Source: CAYYAQ01 sp964469555 (GTDB lineage: Bacteria > Planctomycetota > UBA1135 > UBA2386). From it: a DNA stretch of 57,250 nucleotides. Every line of letters starts with the position of its first letter. Within the stretch, counting starts at the first letter, position 1. The notes beneath the pieces are model-generated. The model saw nothing but the letters and a program-made list of their open reading frames with translations. It ran no database searches and was not told the origin of the DNA. The position numbers and the translations under genes are program-made. This document shows, one piece after another, positions 18,885 to 26,650 of this stretch. Where the stretch lies: assembly GCA_964469555.1 (NCBI GenBank), contig CAYYAQ010000012.1, positions 1-57,250 on the forward strand, given 5' to 3'.

Positions 18885-20552
18885 CTATCGCTGCTTCAGG
18901 TAGCAGTCGGCGATCACCTCGCCCAACGCGACGATGCCCGCGGTCGTGATCACGATCTTCTTCTCCTGCTCGGGCAGGTCGAACGCCTTCGTGTGGATCA
19001 GGTTCTCGTCCGCCGCGGCGACCTTTTCCAGATCCGCAGTGACGTCGATGCCGTTGACGCGCTTGTCGTCGGTCGGCGGCTGCTGACTCACGAACCACTT
19101 GAGCGCGGGCATGCCGAGGTCTTTGCGGCTCCGGGCGATGATCGATGCGAGTCGCTCCGGCGCCTTCCTCCGGTAGGGACCAAACGACATGTCATTCTCA
19201 CCGAGGTGGTAGAAGACTCCGGCCAGCTCCACCTCGTGGCCCTTGTCGACGAGCTCCTTCATCGACTCCCGCACGAACGCGATGAAACGCGGGTAGATGT
19301 TGCGTGACCTGGCCGGGCTGCCTTCGGGCGTCCAGTCGATGACCTGCGTGCCGCTGTGCGTGAACTTCGCGATGGCGACGTTGTCCTTCAGCTTGGCATC
19401 GAGCCTCGCGCCGAAACTCAGCTCGGGACCGAACGTGTCGTAGTACCCGGCAGGCCCCAGAGGCTCCCAACCGTCGGACACCTTGTAGCCCCCACCCAGA
19501 CTGTACTTGTAGGCGATGTCCGCGTTGTCCTTGCGCAGCGCCGCCTTCCGCTCGAGCTTCTCGAGTTCCTGCACGAAGGCTCGCTCCCCCTCCATGTTGC
19601 GATGCCCGGCCAGGACAAAGAGTTTGACCTTGCCCTGCTTCGGGTAGGGCCAGACCTTGAGCACGCGGACGGTCCGCTGCCCCTTGCCGACGGTCCTCAG
19701 GTAGGCATCGGCGTAGTTCACGCCGTGTTCCAACTGTCCGAGCGTGCCGTAGTGGTAGTGCAGGCCGACGCCTCCACCGATCTCTACGCCGACGTGCGAG
19801 GTCGGGATGTACTCCGCCAGTGGATCAGCAGCAGCGACCTCTTTCTGCCCGAGGCTGATCGCGTACATCCGCGGGCGAAGGTCCATCCCCCAGATGGTCT
19901 TGGTGCACAACTCGCCGATGTAGAACTTGAGTCCAGGCGTGCCGAGATCGCGCCGCCACTTCGCCAGGAAGTTCTTCAGATTCTTCCCGTAGTTCGGCAT
20001 GTAGTCCTTGTTGAACATGTCGTTCTCGCCCTGATGCCACATGAAACCTTCGATCCGGTACCGGATCTTCCGCCGATCCAGGTCGGCGAGGGCCGCGCGG
20101 ATCCAAGCCAAGGTCATCGGGTACATCTTGAAGCCGATCGGCTCGTCAGGGTTCCAGTCTCCGCCCAGGTGCGTGCCCCCCGCCGCGCACTTGATGATGG
20201 CGATCGGCGCCTTGATGTTGCGGCTGACCTTCCGCGCGAAGCTCAACTCCGGACCGACTACCTTGTTGACCGGCTGGAGGTCTACCCAACCGTCTGATCT
20301 GGTCTTGTTCTTGCGACCGATGCAGTAGGAGAACTTCACGCCGGCCTGCGGCTCCTCGAGGCCGGCGAACGGCGGGAAGCGAGAGATGTCCTTCACCTTC
20401 GAATCCGAGCCCACCATGTTGGACTGCCCGGCGAAGATGAACACGCGCAGTGTCTTGTTGTCTTCCTGGGCCGGCAACGCACTGGCGTAGCACCAGGAGA
20501 CGCAAAGAACGAGGGCATGGAACACGGGAGAGCGCTTCGTTTCTGGAATCAT
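18885..20552 (-). CDS. Exported protein with two tandem SASA (sialate O-acetylesterase-like) domains, the second degenerate
   Basis: 555 residues from ATG 20552; the signal peptide ends near ASALPAQ. The first SASA domain (about 36-300) has the nucleophile motif FAGQSNMVG (Ser44), the GPELSFARKV block, WHQGENDM and a His-rich GLHYHYGTLGQ. The second domain (about 315-555) repeats the order, with GPELSFGARL and YHLGENDMSF, but its first motif reads LAGHRNMEG, so the catalytic Ser is replaced by Arg. Family knowledge: SASA/CE6-like esterases remove acetyl groups from polysaccharides. I infer one active and one binding or regulatory domain. Divergent from the YgjP-like gene. Confidence 0.87.
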   Translation of the reverse strand: MIPETKRSPVFHALVLCVSWCYASALPAQEDNKTLRVFIFAGQSNMVGSDSKVKDISRFPPFAGLEEPQAGVKFSYCIGRKNKTRSDGWVDLQPVNKVVGPELSFARKVSRNIKAPIAIIKCAAGGTHLGGDWNPDEPIGFKMYPMTLAWIRAALADLDRRKIRYRIEGFMWHQGENDMFNKDYMPNYGKNLKNFLAKWRRDLGTPGLKFYIGELCTKTIWGMDLRPRMYAISLGQKEVAAADPLAEYIPTSHVGVEIGGGVGLHYHYGTLGQLEHGVNYADAYLRTVGKGQRTVRVLKVWPYPKQGKVKLFVLAGHRNMEGERAFVQELEKLERKAALRKDNADIAYKYSLGGGYKVSDGWEPLGPAGYYDTFGPELSFGARLDAKLKDNVAIAKFTHSGTQVIDWTPEGSPARSRNIYPRFIAFVRESMKELVDKGHEVELAGVFYHLGENDMSFGPYRRKAPERLASIIARSRKDLGMPALKWFVSQQPPTDDKRVNGIDVTADLEKVAAADENLIHTKAFDLPEQEKKIVITTAGIVALGEVIADCYLKQR

Positions 20553-20693
20553 GATATCGGCCACTGAATCGGCGTCACGACGATTGCGCATGGCCCGCCG
20601 CTATGCAATACACGTGTCCTGGACTCTGCAACTTGAACACGACGCGAGGACGCGATCCCAGCGCGCGCAGACAGCCCCCCACTCTCTCCCGAC

Positions 20694-21203
20694 ATGACTT
20701 CTTCCCTCCAGTACCTCACTGGCTACCCCGCCGAGCTGCAGGAGCAGGTACAGCAGTTGATCGACAAGGGCGGCCTCGGCGCCTTCCTCCTGGAGAAGTA
20801 CCCGACGCCACATCAGATCGGCAACAACCGCTCCCTGCGCGAATACGTGATGGAGCTGAAGAACCGCTTCATGAAGAAGGCGAATCCACTCAGCACGATC
20901 GCCTACGACAACAAGATCCACGTCGTCCACAACGCGCTCGGGCTGCACACGCTGGTCTCGAGGCGACAGGGCAGCAAGGTGAAACGAAAGAATGAGATCC
21001 GAATCAGCACGACCTTCAAGAAGGCTCCGGAGGAGCTGCTGAACATGATCGTCGTGCACGAGCTTGCCCACTTGAAGGAGATGGACCACAACAAGTCCTT
21101 CTACCGACTCTGCGAGCACATGCTCCCGGACTACGACCAGCTGGAGTTCGACATGCGGCTGTACATCACCCAGCTGGATATCGGCGGCGCGATCTACGCC
21201 TGA
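20694..21203 (+). CDS. YgjP/DUF45-type M48-like metallopeptidase
   Basis: 169 residues without a signal peptide, so cytoplasmic. The zinc motif is VVHELAHLKEMDH (His122, Glu123, His126, with His132 as likely third ligand), followed by the typical FYRLCEHMLPDY. Length fits the YgjP-like family once its usual N-terminal beta part is shortened: the family's residue block N-R-x-x-x-x-Y-x-x-K appears as NNRSLREYVMELK. Physiological substrate is unknown. It is followed 12 bases later by a broken oxidoreductase gene. Confidence 0.85.
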   Translation: MTSSLQYLTGYPAELQEQVQQLIDKGGLGAFLLEKYPTPHQIGNNRSLREYVMELKNRFMKKANPLSTIAYDNKIHVVHNALGLHTLVSRRQGSKVKRKNEIRISTTFKKAPEELLNMIVVHELAHLKEMDHNKSFYRLCEHMLPDYDQLEFDMRLYITQLDIGGAIYA

Positions 21204-21215
21204 GGTTGCGATCGG

Positions 21216-22222
21216 TTGACCACGACTGACGCCGAATCACCGATGCTGCCCGACTTCAACGAATTCCTCGCCGAACACTCGAGCCTCACCCGGCGATACT
21301 TCCTCCGCTTCGGCACTGCGGGCGTGGCCGCGATGGGTGCGCTGCCAGTCATCGCGAAAGAAGGCGAATACGACCCCGAGCTGGCGAAATCGATCGACGA
21401 CGTCGAACCTGGGAGGGTGTGCCGTTGCGCGACGTGATCTGACTCGCGCAGCCCCGCCCCACTCTGCGTCGCGTCTTCTACTACGGGTATCACAACGACG
21501 ACCCGCAGCAGATGTTCAGAAGCTCATTGCCGATCGGTCGCGTGCTCGAGGACATGTACGGCCTGCCGCCCGTCATCCTCTGCTACAAGCTCAACGGCCA
21601 CTGGCTGACGCCGGAGCGGGGCGCGCCCGTGCGGATCGTCGTCCCCGAGGCGTACGGCTTCAAGAGCATCAAGTGGCTGTCGCATGTCGTTCTCTCGAAC
21701 CGGTGGAAATCCAACGACACCTGCGGCGATCAGAACAACGACGGCGACAGTCCGCTGAAGACCTTCTGCGCGACCATCTCTGTTCCCAAAAAGGCCGAGC
21801 CCTTGAAACCCATCGCTGTCACCGGATACGCGCAGGGCGGAATCTCGGGTCTGGCCAGGGCCCAGGTCTGGTTGCAGAACAACGAGGAGAAGTCCCCCGC
21901 CGGCGACAAGTACTTCACGAAGGCGCCGTGGCGGGACGCCGAGATCCTCCCGGCACCCAAGGACTGGGGCGGGGACATCGCCGACAATCGGATTCCGACT
22001 CCGGCCCACGGGTTCGACCCGAAGACCGGTCAGCCGACGACCTGGCCGATACGATTGTCGAAGGCCCACTGGGCTGTGATGCTCCCCGGGGTTCCAGCCG
22101 GCAAGTACACGCTGCGTTGCCGCACGATCGATGGAAACGGCATCGCACAGCCGATGCCGCGCCCGTTCCGCAAGTCGGGTCGGGCGATGATCGAGAAAGT
22201 GAGCCTGAAAGTAGCGGAGTAG
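21216..22222 (+). pseudogene. Tat-exported sulfite-oxidase-like molybdopterin oxidoreductase, internally deleted and frameshifted
   Basis: The first part (21216-21437) has a twin-arginine signal (TRRYFLRFGTAGVAAMG) and the family's next block EYDPELAKSIDDVE, then goes out of frame to a stop. From about 21464 another frame resumes with LRRVFYYGYHNDDPQQMFRS and reads on cleanly to 22222 (GRVLEDMYGLPPVILCYKLN ... RCRTIDGNGIAQPMPRPF). In the intact planctomycete family about 100 residues separate these two blocks and carry the Cys that binds molybdenum; they are missing here. So the gene lost its catalytic centre by deletion. The remaining C-terminal part is still well conserved, suggesting a recent event. 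Confidence 0.8.
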
Positions 22223-22364
22223 TCGACCCCCAGGATCGCGTCGCACCGACCGCGAATGACGCATTCGTGTCACGTGCGCCGGGACCCCTTGTTCGGGGCA
22301 GGGGGTTTCGCGTTACATGGGGTGGTTGACCCCTCACGTCCGACCACTTCGAGCCCTTCACGTG

Positions 22365-23423
22365 ATGAACCATCCCCTCCGTGCCATCGTCCTCGTGCTG
22401 GCGGCCCTCCCTCTCGCCCACTCCGGTCTCGTCGCCCAGGCGGCGACCGACGCGGCGAATCAAGAGACGAAACTCCCCGCGATCTTCGCCGGCGGCGTCC
22501 CGAAGACCGTCGCCGATCTCCGCGCGATGGAGGAACACACGAAGAAGCTGCTCGAGCGCATCCTCCCGTGCACCGTGAGTTGCAATCGTGGTGGCTCGGG
22601 CGTGATCGTCAAGGGTGGCTACGTGCTGACGTGTGCCCACGTCACGCGGAACGTAGATCGCGACATCGCCATCGTGCTGCAGGACGGCACCAAGTTGAAA
22701 GGCAAGAGCCTCGGCCTCAACCACCGCAGCGACGCCGGACTCGTGAAGATCGAAGCGAGCCCCGAAGTGATCGCAAAGCTCCCCTACTGCGAGATGGGTC
22801 GCGCCAAGGATCTCAAGATCGGCCAGTGGGTCGTGGCTCTCGGCGAAAACGGCGGCAAGAAGAGTTGGCGGAAGCCACCGCTGCGCATCGGTCGACTGTT
22901 GCGGATGGGCAGTTCCCTCACGACGGACTGCACGTTGTCGGGCGGGGATTCCGGCGGTCCGCTGTTCGACATGGCCGGTCGCGTGATCGGCATCAACAGC
23001 AAGATCAGCGGCAGCCTCGAGAGGAACATGCACGTCTCGATCGACATGTTCCACGACGAGTGGGACAAGTTCCTCGCGGGCGAGACGATGGGCCGTTCCC
23101 GCAGCTCGCGCGGCGGTCGACGCCGCTCGTCGCCGGCGTTTGACGCAAAAGATCTCGGCGCGACCGCGGATGGGAAGGTCGAGGGCATGGCGAAGGTACT
23201 CGAAGTGAAGAAGGACTCCCCCGCCGCCAAGGCCGGCATCCAACCGGGTGACGTGATCCTCGGCTACAAGACGGCGAGCGGACGGCTGCGCAAGATGCGC
23301 AGCGCGGCGGCACTCCGCCGCCGCATCATCGGGTTCGGCCCGGGCGACGACATCAAGCTGTCCATGCGCCGCGGCGAGATAGAGTTCGAGCTGACCGTGA
23401 AGTTGCCGAGGACGAAACGATGA
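22365..23423 (+). CDS. Exported HtrA/DegP-like serine protease with C-terminal PDZ domain
   Basis: 352 residues from ATG 22365 (GTG 22362 also possible). A signal peptide ends near LVAQA. The trypsin-like triad is complete: His92 in VLTCAHVT, Asp123 in RSDAGLVKI, Ser196 in GGDSGGPL. A PDZ domain spans about 255-350 (AAKAGIQPGDVILGY). Role by family: periplasmic protein quality control. The stop overlaps the start of the next HtrA-like gene (ATGA), so the two are co-translated. An alternative upstream start at 22317 would spoil the signal peptide. Confidence 0.92.
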   Translation: MNHPLRAIVLVLAALPLAHSGLVAQAATDAANQETKLPAIFAGGVPKTVADLRAMEEHTKKLLERILPCTVSCNRGGSGVIVKGGYVLTCAHVTRNVDRDIAIVLQDGTKLKGKSLGLNHRSDAGLVKIEASPEVIAKLPYCEMGRAKDLKIGQWVVALGENGGKKSWRKPPLRIGRLLRMGSSLTTDCTLSGGDSGGPLFDMAGRVIGINSKISGSLERNMHVSIDMFHDEWDKFLAGETMGRSRSSRGGRRRSSPAFDAKDLGATADGKVEGMAKVLEVKKDSPAAKAGIQPGDVILGYKTASGRLRKMRSAAALRRRIIGFGPGDDIKLSMRRGEIEFELTVKLPRTKR

Positions 23424-24604
23424 AGAGCCTCGCCACGGAAACCGTCTTCGTTGTCGCAGCCTGCACCATCTTCGCGCTCGCCGACCCGCTCGATGCGCAG
23501 CGAAGCTTTCGCGGCTTCGGACGCAACGCCCAGCGTGCGCCCAGCGAAAAGTCGAAGAACCACGACTCTGCCAAGGCTGCGTACCAGGGCGTCGTCGCCA
23601 AGGCCTGCCTCTCGACCGTCGTCGTGAAGCGCGGTGGCCGACAGGTCGCCCTCGGCACGATCGTCGCCGCCGACGGCTACATCGTCACCAAGACCAGTGA
23701 GCTGGATGACGACGAGGGCCCGATCACGTGCCTTCTGCACGACGGGAAGAAGCTCGAAGCTCTGCGACTCGGCAACCACTACGACAACGACCTCGTCATG
23801 CTGAAGGTCGACGCGAAGGACCTGAATCCTGCGCACTGGAGCGAGGATGTCGGCGCCTCCGTGGGGAGTTTCCTCGCCTCGCCTGGTCCGAAGAAGCTGC
23901 CGATCGCGGTCGGCGTGATGAGCAACAAGATCCACAACCGTGACCGGAGCAAGTTCAAGCGGCGCAGCCGCAGCGGTCGGAGCCGCACGCCGAGAGTGCC
24001 CGGCTTCCTCGGTATGTTCGCGCGGATGCAAGGCGACCGCGTGCAGATCGACGACGTCATCAAGGGCACGCCGGCGGAAGTCGCAGGCCTGCGGAAGGGC
24101 GACGTCGTGCTCGAATACGNNNNNNNNNNCGAGGGACGCACGATGCGCGACCACGACGAGTTCGTCACCCGCATCAGCCGCAGCGGAGCCGGGACCGAAG
24201 TCACGATCAAGGTGCGGCGCGGCGACAAGGACGTCATCGTCAAGGCGACGCTCGGCAAGAACCCGAATCCGAAGGAAGACCGCCGCGGCACGATCAGCAG
24301 CCGGCAGGCCTACTGGGGTCCGCTCAGCGACGTGCGCATCGGCTTCACCGAGGTGATCCAGCACGACTCCGTGCTGAAGCCGAACCAGTGCGGCGGCCCG
24401 CTCGTCAACCTCGACGGCGAGGTCATCGGCATCAACATCGCCAGGGTTGGCCGGATCGAGACGCTGGCGCTGACGCGAAAGGTCGTGCGGGAATTGCTGC
24501 AAAAGCTGAGGGCGCCCGGGACGATCGGGCGCAGCAAGCCCGAGGAGAAGCCAGCCGAGAAGCCAGCCGAGAAGACCGAAAAGAAGGACGAGAAAAAGAA
24601 GTAG
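23420..24604 (+). CDS. HtrA-like pseudo-protease with PDZ inserted inside the protease fold
   Basis: 394 residues as assembled, with a 10-N gap at 24120-24129 that keeps frame. The signal peptide ends near LDAQ. The His motif is altered to GYIVTKTSELD (Ser93 where His is expected), the Asp motif YDNDLVMLKV is kept (Asp124), and the Ser motif reads NQCGGPLVNLDGEVIGIN, with Cys324 in place of Ser. A PDZ domain (about 205-283) lies between the Asp and Ser blocks, not after the fold as in DegP. The C-terminus is Lys/Glu/Pro-rich. The protein is probably a non-proteolytic partner of the upstream protease (inference). Confidence 0.87.
   Translation: MKSLATETVFVVAACTIFALADPLDAQRSFRGFGRNAQRAPSEKSKNHDSAKAAYQGVVAKACLSTVVVKRGGRQVALGTIVAADGYIVTKTSELDDDEGPITCLLHDGKKLEALRLGNHYDNDLVMLKVDAKDLNPAHWSEDVGASVGSFLASPGPKKLPIAVGVMSNKIHNRDRSKFKRRSRSGRSRTPRVPGFLGMFARMQGDRVQIDDVIKGTPAEVAGLRKGDVVLEYXXXXEGRTMRDHDEFVTRISRSGAGTEVTIKVRRGDKDVIVKATLGKNPNPKEDRRGTISSRQAYWGPLSDVRIGFTEVIQHDSVLKPNQCGGPLVNLDGEVIGINIARVGRIETLALTRKVVRELLQKLRAPGTIGRSKPEEKPAEKPAEKTEKKDEKKK
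24120..24129. other. Assembly gap (10 N)
   Basis: Placeholder N run inside the PDZ domain of the HtrA-like gene; frame is kept as drawn. Confidence 0.95.
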
Positions 24605-24621
24605 CAGCTGGCTGCTCTGTC

Positions 24622-24807
24622 CAGGAACGTCCTGAGCGTTTCGACCCGGACCGTGACGTGCCCGGGAATGCCGTGAGCGGCTCCTCGGTCGGCCTGTCGT
24701 TCCTTCTTCACGATCACAACGCCAAGGTCCAGCTCCGCTACACGCACTACGACGTCGCGCCAAAGAACGAAGACCTGATGACTCTGTCGTGTCAGGTCAC
24801 CTTCTGA
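24622..24807 (+). pseudogene. C-terminal remnant of a phosphate-selective-porin-like outer membrane protein
   Basis: 61 codons read ERFDPDRDVPGNAVSGSSVG, then SFLLHDHNAKVQLRYTHYDV and finish with LSCQVTF and a stop. The block R-x-E-x-F-D-P-D followed by G-L-x-x-x-x-H-x-H-N-A-K-x-Q-L-x-Y-T and a terminal Phe is the usual end of porin O/P-type barrels. No other barrel strands precede it, because the HtrA-like gene stops 17 bases upstream. A terminal Phe is the outer-membrane insertion signal, so orientation and frame are convincing. Confidence 0.6.
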
Positions 24808-24813
24808 GCGCGG

Positions 24814-25575
24814 TCAGTACGTGCAGCGTCCTCCGGAAGCATCGAAACAGGCTCCGGTAGCGAAACTGCACTCATCGCTGACCACGTAGTGCACGAGAGC
24901 CGCCACCTCTGAAGGCGTGCCGACCCGACCGACTGGAATCTTCGCGACCATGTAGTCGATCGTCTCCTTGGAGACGCCGTCGAGCAGCGGCGTATCGATG
25001 ACGGCGGGCGCGATCGAGTTGATGCGAATGCCGGTGTCGGCGACTTCCTTGGCGAGAGACTTCGTCACGCCGATCACGCCGGCCTTCGAGGCGGAGTAGG
25101 GTCCGAGCTTCGGGTTGCCCTCCTTGCCCGCGACCGAAGCGACGTTGACGATGCGACCGTAGTTCGCCGCGCGCATCGGTCCCAACGCGGCGCGGTTGCA
25201 CAGCCAGAGTCCGGTCAGGTTCACCTCGAGGACCTGCCGCCACTCCTCCGCCGAGGTCTCCCACGCGAACGCATTGCGTCCGGTGATCCCCGCGGCGCAA
25301 ACGAGGATGTCGTAGCTGCCGCATTGGGCGACGACGGAAGCCGTCATGTCCTCGATCTGCTCTTCGTTCGTGACGTCCAGCCCGAACGAGGTCGCCCGAG
25401 CGCCAGACTCCGCGAGCCGGGTCGCCGCGCGCGCACTACCCGGCGCGTCGACGTCCACGATGGCAATGGACGCGCCGGCAACGGCGAGTCGCTCCGCCAC
25501 GGCGAACCCGATTCCGCGTGCGCCACCGGTCACGACGGCCACGCGACCGGTCAAGTCGAAGTGTGGTCCCGTCAT
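24814..25575 (-). CDS. Short-chain dehydrogenase/reductase
   Basis: 253 residues, a normal length for classical SDRs. The cofactor motif TGGARGIG (16-23) is intact, as are Asn119, Ser147 (NVASVAG), Tyr160 and Lys164 (YSASK). Asp41 after the second strand (AIVDVD) favours NAD(H) over NADP(H). The substrate is not apparent; FabG-like 3-oxoacyl reductases and sugar or alcohol dehydrogenases share this pattern. Its start overlaps the stop of the small lipoprotein gene upstream (ATGA), so the two are translated together. Confidence 0.93.
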   Translation of the reverse strand: MTGPHFDLTGRVAVVTGGARGIGFAVAERLAVAGASIAIVDVDAPGSARAATRLAESGARATSFGLDVTNEEQIEDMTASVVAQCGSYDILVCAAGITGRNAFAWETSAEEWRQVLEVNLTGLWLCNRAALGPMRAANYGRIVNVASVAGKEGNPKLGPYSASKAGVIGVTKSLAKEVADTGIRINSIAPAVIDTPLLDGVSKETIDYMVAKIPVGRVGTPSEVAALVHYVVSDECSFATGACFDASGGRCTY

Positions 25576-25808
25576 TTCGTGTAGCCAGTCCCAGTCAATT
25601 TGCCCTTGTCGGCGATGAACGGGAAATAGCGGCTGATCTCTCCGACGAAAGGGGAAGTCGAATCGGAGAGCTGGGCGTCGGGGAATTCCTCTCTGATCTC
25701 CTCTTCTGAGGAGTGCGCGAAGCTGTCGCTGCAGGCCGTGAGCAACAGGGCCAGGAGCAAAATCGCCACACCGAGGCGAACGACTGCGGGGCGGGCATGC
25801 ATGGACAT
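25572..25808 (-). CDS. Small putative lipoprotein
   Basis: 78 residues with a strong hydrophobic segment and a lipobox-like LLLTAC. The mature part is short (about 50 residues), acidic at its start and without a recognised domain. Support for a real gene comes from the 4-base overlap with the SDR start and the well-formed lipoprotein signal. Divergent from the SOD gene, with which it shares a 91-base promoter region. Confidence 0.6.
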   Translation of the reverse strand: MSMHARPAVVRLGVAILLLALLLTACSDSFAHSSEEEIREEFPDAQLSDSTSPFVGEISRYFPFIADKGKLTGTGYTK

Positions 25809-25899
25809 AGTCTAGTGAGATTATGTGATCCTGACCGCGTCATCGTGCACCGGATGTATCCTGAGTCGCGAAGCACCCTCCAACCCAAAGGCACAGGCG

Positions 25900-26577
25900 A
25901 TGAATCTCTCGAGACGTTCCATTCTCTACGCGGCCGCGGCAGCCACAGGCGCGCGACTGGCGTCTCCGGGCGAGCCTTCCCGCGGACTGCTGGCGGACAC
26001 ATCCGGTTTCGTCGCGGGCAAGTCCGGGCTGATCACGGGCGAGAAGAAACCGCTGCCATACACCGAAGTGGAGGGCTTCCTGTCGGCGAAGCAGATCGAA
26101 TGGCACCACGGTTCGCACTACGCGGGGGCCTTGCGAGGGTTCGTGAAGCTCGACGCCGCGCCGACCGGCAACCACCGCGCGCGGGTGGCGAAGGCCAACA
26201 GCGTCGTGATGCACGAGCTCTACTTCGACGGGATGACGGCGAAGAAGACCGACCCCGAGAAGGCGACCAAGTCCGCCGTCGAGAAGCGATTCGGATCCCT
26301 CGATCGCTGGATCGACGACTTCCGCGCCGCGGCGAAGTCCTGTCGCGGGTGGGCGGTGCTCGGGTACCACCCCGTGAACGGGAAGCTCTACAACATGTCG
26401 ACCGATTCGCACGACAACGGCCCGGCGTGGTTCGGCGTGCCGCTCGTCGTCGTCGACATGTACGAGCACTCCTACTACATCGACTACCAGAACAAGAAGG
26501 CCGAATACGCCGACAAGTTCACCGACCACGTCAACTGGGCGGAGATCGAGCGCCGTCTCCGCGCCTGCAGGGGATAA
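25900..26577 (+). CDS. Tat-exported Fe/Mn superoxide dismutase-family protein
   Basis: 225 residues from ATG 25900, beginning MNLSRRSILYAAAAA, a twin-arginine type signal. Metal ligands are all seen: His69 (WHHGSHY), His105 (MHELYF), Asp186 and His190 (VDMYEHSYY). Second-sphere residues differ from typical enzymes: the active-site Tyr after H-x-x-x-H is Ala, the D-x-W-E-H Trp is Tyr, and the usual water-binding Gln is His171 (TDSHDN). A folded, exported metalloprotein is likely; superoxide dismutation is probable but should not be taken as proven. Such secreted SOD-like proteins occur in many planctomycetes. Confidence 0.87.
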   Translation: MNLSRRSILYAAAAATGARLASPGEPSRGLLADTSGFVAGKSGLITGEKKPLPYTEVEGFLSAKQIEWHHGSHYAGALRGFVKLDAAPTGNHRARVAKANSVVMHELYFDGMTAKKTDPEKATKSAVEKRFGSLDRWIDDFRAAAKSCRGWAVLGYHPVNGKLYNMSTDSHDNGPAWFGVPLVVVDMYEHSYYIDYQNKKAEYADKFTDHVNWAEIERRLRACRG

Positions 26578-26650
26578 CGGGCAGCGTCGGGTTTTCGCCG
26601 TCGTCTCGCCGATTGACCCAGCCGCCGAACCCGCCGCCGCACCGGATAGT

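Noticed and set aside
22262..22300. Possible third copy of the 46-bp element (GGGACC ... GGGGGTTTCG)
   Set aside because: Only a G/C-rich core is similar; neither the TTACAACAA nor the GGAATAGTCC end is present.
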